The notes below the pieces were generated by a model. The model saw only the letters and a program-made list of their open reading frames with translations, was not told the origin of the DNA and searched no databases. The translations under genes were made by a program, and so were the position numbers. A stretch of DNA of 64,000 nt from Paracoccus onchidii (GTDB taxonomy: Bacteria > Pseudomonadota > Alphaproteobacteria > Rhodobacterales > Rhodobacteraceae): positions 1 to 64,000 of the forward strand of contig NZ_JAQBIE010000009.1 in assembly GCF_028294535.1 (NCBI RefSeq), in the 5' to 3' direction. Of this stretch, positions 61,871-64,000 are shown piece by piece (positions within the stretch are counted from its first letter, which is position 1; every line of letters begins with the position of its first letter).

Positions 61871-64000
61871 ATGGCAGACTCGACCACCCAAACCCAAAGC
61901 GCCCCGGCACTGCCCGGGGCGCATGAATTGTTCAGCCCCGAAATCTTTCTCGAGGCACTGGATGCGCGGCTGGCGGATCTGCACGACCCCCGCGAGATCC
62001 GGAAAGCCACGGTCGCGCTGCTGACAGACGCCCGCAACGCGGCCATGGCGGATCTGGAAGCGGGCTTTGCAACCCATCCGCGCGCCGCGCGCGAGACCGT
62101 GCGCGCCATCGCCAGCATGACCGACGGCATCGTGATTGCCATCCATCATGTCGCGACGACGCGGTTGCATCCGTTGCAAGCCGGATCCGAAGGCGAAAAG
62201 CTGGCGGTGCTGGCTGTCGGCGGCTATGGTCGGGCCGAAATGGCACCGGCCTCTGATGTCGACCTGCTGTTCCTGACCCCCTACAAGATCACTGCATGGG
62301 CGGAAAGCGTGGTGGAATCCATGCTTTACATGATGTGGGATCTCAAACTGAAAATCGGGCATTCGATCCGCAGTGTCGATGATTGCCTGCGACTGGGCGC
62401 GGGCGACATGACCATTCGCACCTCGCTGGTCGAACACCGTCTGGTCACCGGCCACGCCCCGCTTGCCCAGGAATTGCGCGATCGGCTGTGGTCCGAACTG
62501 TTTGCAAAGACCGTTCCCGAATTTGTCGAGGCCAAGCTGGAAGAACGCGACGCCCGTCACAAACGCCAGGGCGGACAGCGCTACGTTCTTGAACCCAACA
62601 TCAAAGAGGGAAAAGGCGGCCTGCGCGATCTGCAAACGCTGTATTGGATCGCAAAATACATTCATCGCGTGGATCGCGCCGTCGAACTGGTCGATCTGGG
62701 CGTCTTTACCCGTGACGAGCATCTGGCATTCTGGCAGGCCGAGGATTTCCTGTGGGCGGTGCGCTGCCATCTGCACCTGATCGCGGGACGGCCCGCGGAT
62801 GTTCTGTCCTTCGACATGCAGGTCGAGGTCGCCCGGCGCATGGGCTATCGCGACAGCTCGGCGCGCCGTGGCGTCGAATATTTCATGCAGGATTATTTCC
62901 GTCACGCCACCCGCGTCGGCGAACTGACGCGCGTATTCCTGACCGTGCTTGAATCACGCCATGTCCGCAACGCCCCCATCCTGGGACGCCTGTTCCGCCG
63001 CCGCCGCAAGCTGAAGGCCGGTTTCGTCGATCAATATGGGCGTCTGTCAATCGCGGATGAAGCCGAATTTCTGGCCGATCCGCTGAACATCCTTCGCCTG
63101 TTCGAAGAGGCGCTGCGCACCGGAATCCTGATTCACCCTGACGCCATGCGGCTGGTTTCAGCCAATCTGCAACTGATCGACGATGGCGTGCGCAACGACC
63201 CCGAGGCAATCCGCATCTTCATGGACCTGCTGTTGAAACACGGCAATCCCGAACGCTCGCTTCGCCGGATGAACGAACTTGGCGCATTGGCCGCCTTCAT
63301 TCCCGAATTCGAACCCGTCGTGGCGATGATGCAGTTCAACGTGTATCACCATTTCACCGTGGACGAGCATTCGATTCAATGCGTGGCCGCCCTGGCCGCG
63401 ATCGAACGTGGCGAACATCCTTCGGACCTGCCGCTGTCCTCGGAAATCATGCAGGCAGGCATCAACCGCCGCGTTCTGTATCTGGCGACATTGCTGCATG
63501 ATATCGGCAAGGGCCGGCCCGAAGACCACTCGATTCTGGGCGCAAGGATCGCGCGCCGTATCGCGACGCGCTTTCGTTTTCCACAGGATGACATCGACAC
63601 CGTGGAATGGCTGGTGCGCAACCACCTGCTGATGTCCGATGTGGCCCAGAAGCGCGACATTTCTGACCCCCGCACGCTTCGCGATTTTGCCAAGGCCGTC
63701 AAGACACGCAAGCGGCTGGACATGCTGCTGGTCCTGACCGTCTGCGACATTCGCGGTGTGGGTCCGGGCACGTGGAACAACTGGAAGGCGGCCCTGCTGC
63801 GCAAGCTGCACGAAGAAACCGCACGCGTGCTTGAAAACGGCATGGAAGAGCTGAACAGGGATCGCCGCCAGAACGAGGCGAAGCGATCATTGCGGCACAT
63901 GCTGGTCGCCAATGGCTGGGAGGCACGCCAGATCCGCACCGAACTGGGCCGCCATTACGACAATTACTGGCCGGGTCTGCCCACAGAAACACAGGCGGCC
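61871..64000 (+). CDS. glnD: PII uridylyltransferase / uridylyl-removing enzyme (N-terminal 710 residues; cut by window edge)
   Basis: The frame is open from ATG 61871 to the last base (710 codons); the family is about 930 residues, so the two C-terminal ACT domains are outside. NT domain: VGGYGRAEMAPASDVDLLFL (about 116-135, DxD at 129 and 131) and the GKGGLRDLQTLYWIAKY segment; HD domain with DEHSIQCVAALAAIER and YLATLLHDIGKGRPEDHS. GlnD uridylylates PII when glutamine is low and deuridylylates when high, passing nitrogen state to GlnE and NtrB. The ATG follows the LppC stop by 8 bases with only a weak ribosome site. Confidence 0.97.
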   Translation, partial: MADSTTQTQSAPALPGAHELFSPEIFLEALDARLADLHDPREIRKATVALLTDARNAAMADLEAGFATHPRAARETVRAIASMTDGIVIAIHHVATTRLHPLQAGSEGEKLAVLAVGGYGRAEMAPASDVDLLFLTPYKITAWAESVVESMLYMMWDLKLKIGHSIRSVDDCLRLGAGDMTIRTSLVEHRLVTGHAPLAQELRDRLWSELFAKTVPEFVEAKLEERDARHKRQGGQRYVLEPNIKEGKGGLRDLQTLYWIAKYIHRVDRAVELVDLGVFTRDEHLAFWQAEDFLWAVRCHLHLIAGRPADVLSFDMQVEVARRMGYRDSSARRGVEYFMQDYFRHATRVGELTRVFLTVLESRHVRNAPILGRLFRRRRKLKAGFVDQYGRLSIADEAEFLADPLNILRLFEEALRTGILIHPDAMRLVSANLQLIDDGVRNDPEAIRIFMDLLLKHGNPERSLRRMNELGALAAFIPEFEPVVAMMQFNVYHHFTVDEHSIQCVAALAAIERGEHPSDLPLSSEIMQAGINRRVLYLATLLHDIGKGRPEDHSILGARIARRIATRFRFPQDDIDTVEWLVRNHLLMSDVAQKRDISDPRTLRDFAKAVKTRKRLDMLLVLTVCDIRGVGPGTWNNWKAALLRKLHEETARVLENGMEELNRDRRQNEAKRSLRHMLVANGWEARQIRTELGRHYDNYWPGLPTETQAA

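Overview
The window is chromosomal DNA of a high-GC alphaproteobacterium of the order Rhodobacterales, most likely Paracoccus or a close relative. The strongest pointers are a cytochrome c-550 gene directly upstream of a CtaDII-type cytochrome c oxidase subunit I (the Paracoccus denitrificans arrangement), an NDUFS4-like complex I accessory subunit gene, a SUF locus with interleaved membrane genes, and CtrA-type TTAA-N7-TTAA boxes. No rRNA operon, replication origin, CRISPR array or intact prophage is present. All family names come from reading motifs; no database search was run.

Layout. 1-4.6 kb: cut-off IS3 OrfA, a DUF429 gene, a divergent MocR regulator / EamA exporter pair with a palindromic operator between them, and a complete IS5-family (IS903-like) element 4 bp behind the exporter. 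4.6-9.1 kb: tRNA-Leu(GAG), lipB, cytochrome c-550, ctaD, a DUF2244 gene, DUF3008 and YqeY-like genes. 9.2-16.4 kb: carA, a GT2 glycosyltransferase with a GspE-type N-terminus, glnE, bpt. 16.5-19 kb: acetolactate synthase large and small subunits. 19-24.1 kb: small conserved genes, an M48 lipoprotein protease, a nitroreductase, an EI24 protein, methylmalonyl-CoA epimerase and a receiver-domain protein. 24.1-34.1 kb: DUF1501/DUF1800 pair, aspS, CPBP protein, GH25 lipoprotein, GT8 glycosyltransferase plus NAD-dependent epimerase, ClC protein. 34.1-39.6 kb: tRNA-Val(CAC), HU-like protein, lon, an orphan EnvZ-like kinase, an MBL hydrolase.

39.6-43.9 kb is an accessory island behind tRNA-Asn(GTT). 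It carries a 5'-truncated Eco29kI-like GIY-YIG endonuclease, a phospholipase-D-like protein with a large unrecognised C-terminal half, and scrambled remnants of a phage-type gene, a superfamily I helicase and a metallophosphoesterase. Three imperfect copies of a roughly 20-bp repeat bound the first two genes, which suggests modular insertion or deletion at a repeated core site.

43.9-64 kb returns to core genes: NDUFS4-like subunit, I78 inhibitor, uvrB, a DadA-like oxidoreductase, and a cluster on the minus strand running coaBC, group I cysteine desulfurase, sufB, sufC, sufD, two membrane proteins, sufS. Then comes comM with an exact CtrA-type box, the rsmI-yraN-gshB gene group, an LppC-like lipoprotein and the first 710 codons of glnD. 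GlnE and GlnD, the two nitrogen-signalling nucleotidyltransferases, both lie in the window. Gene packing is tight, with many ATGA and TGATG overlaps and three convergent pairs that share a 4-bp palindromic stop (CTAG or TTAA).
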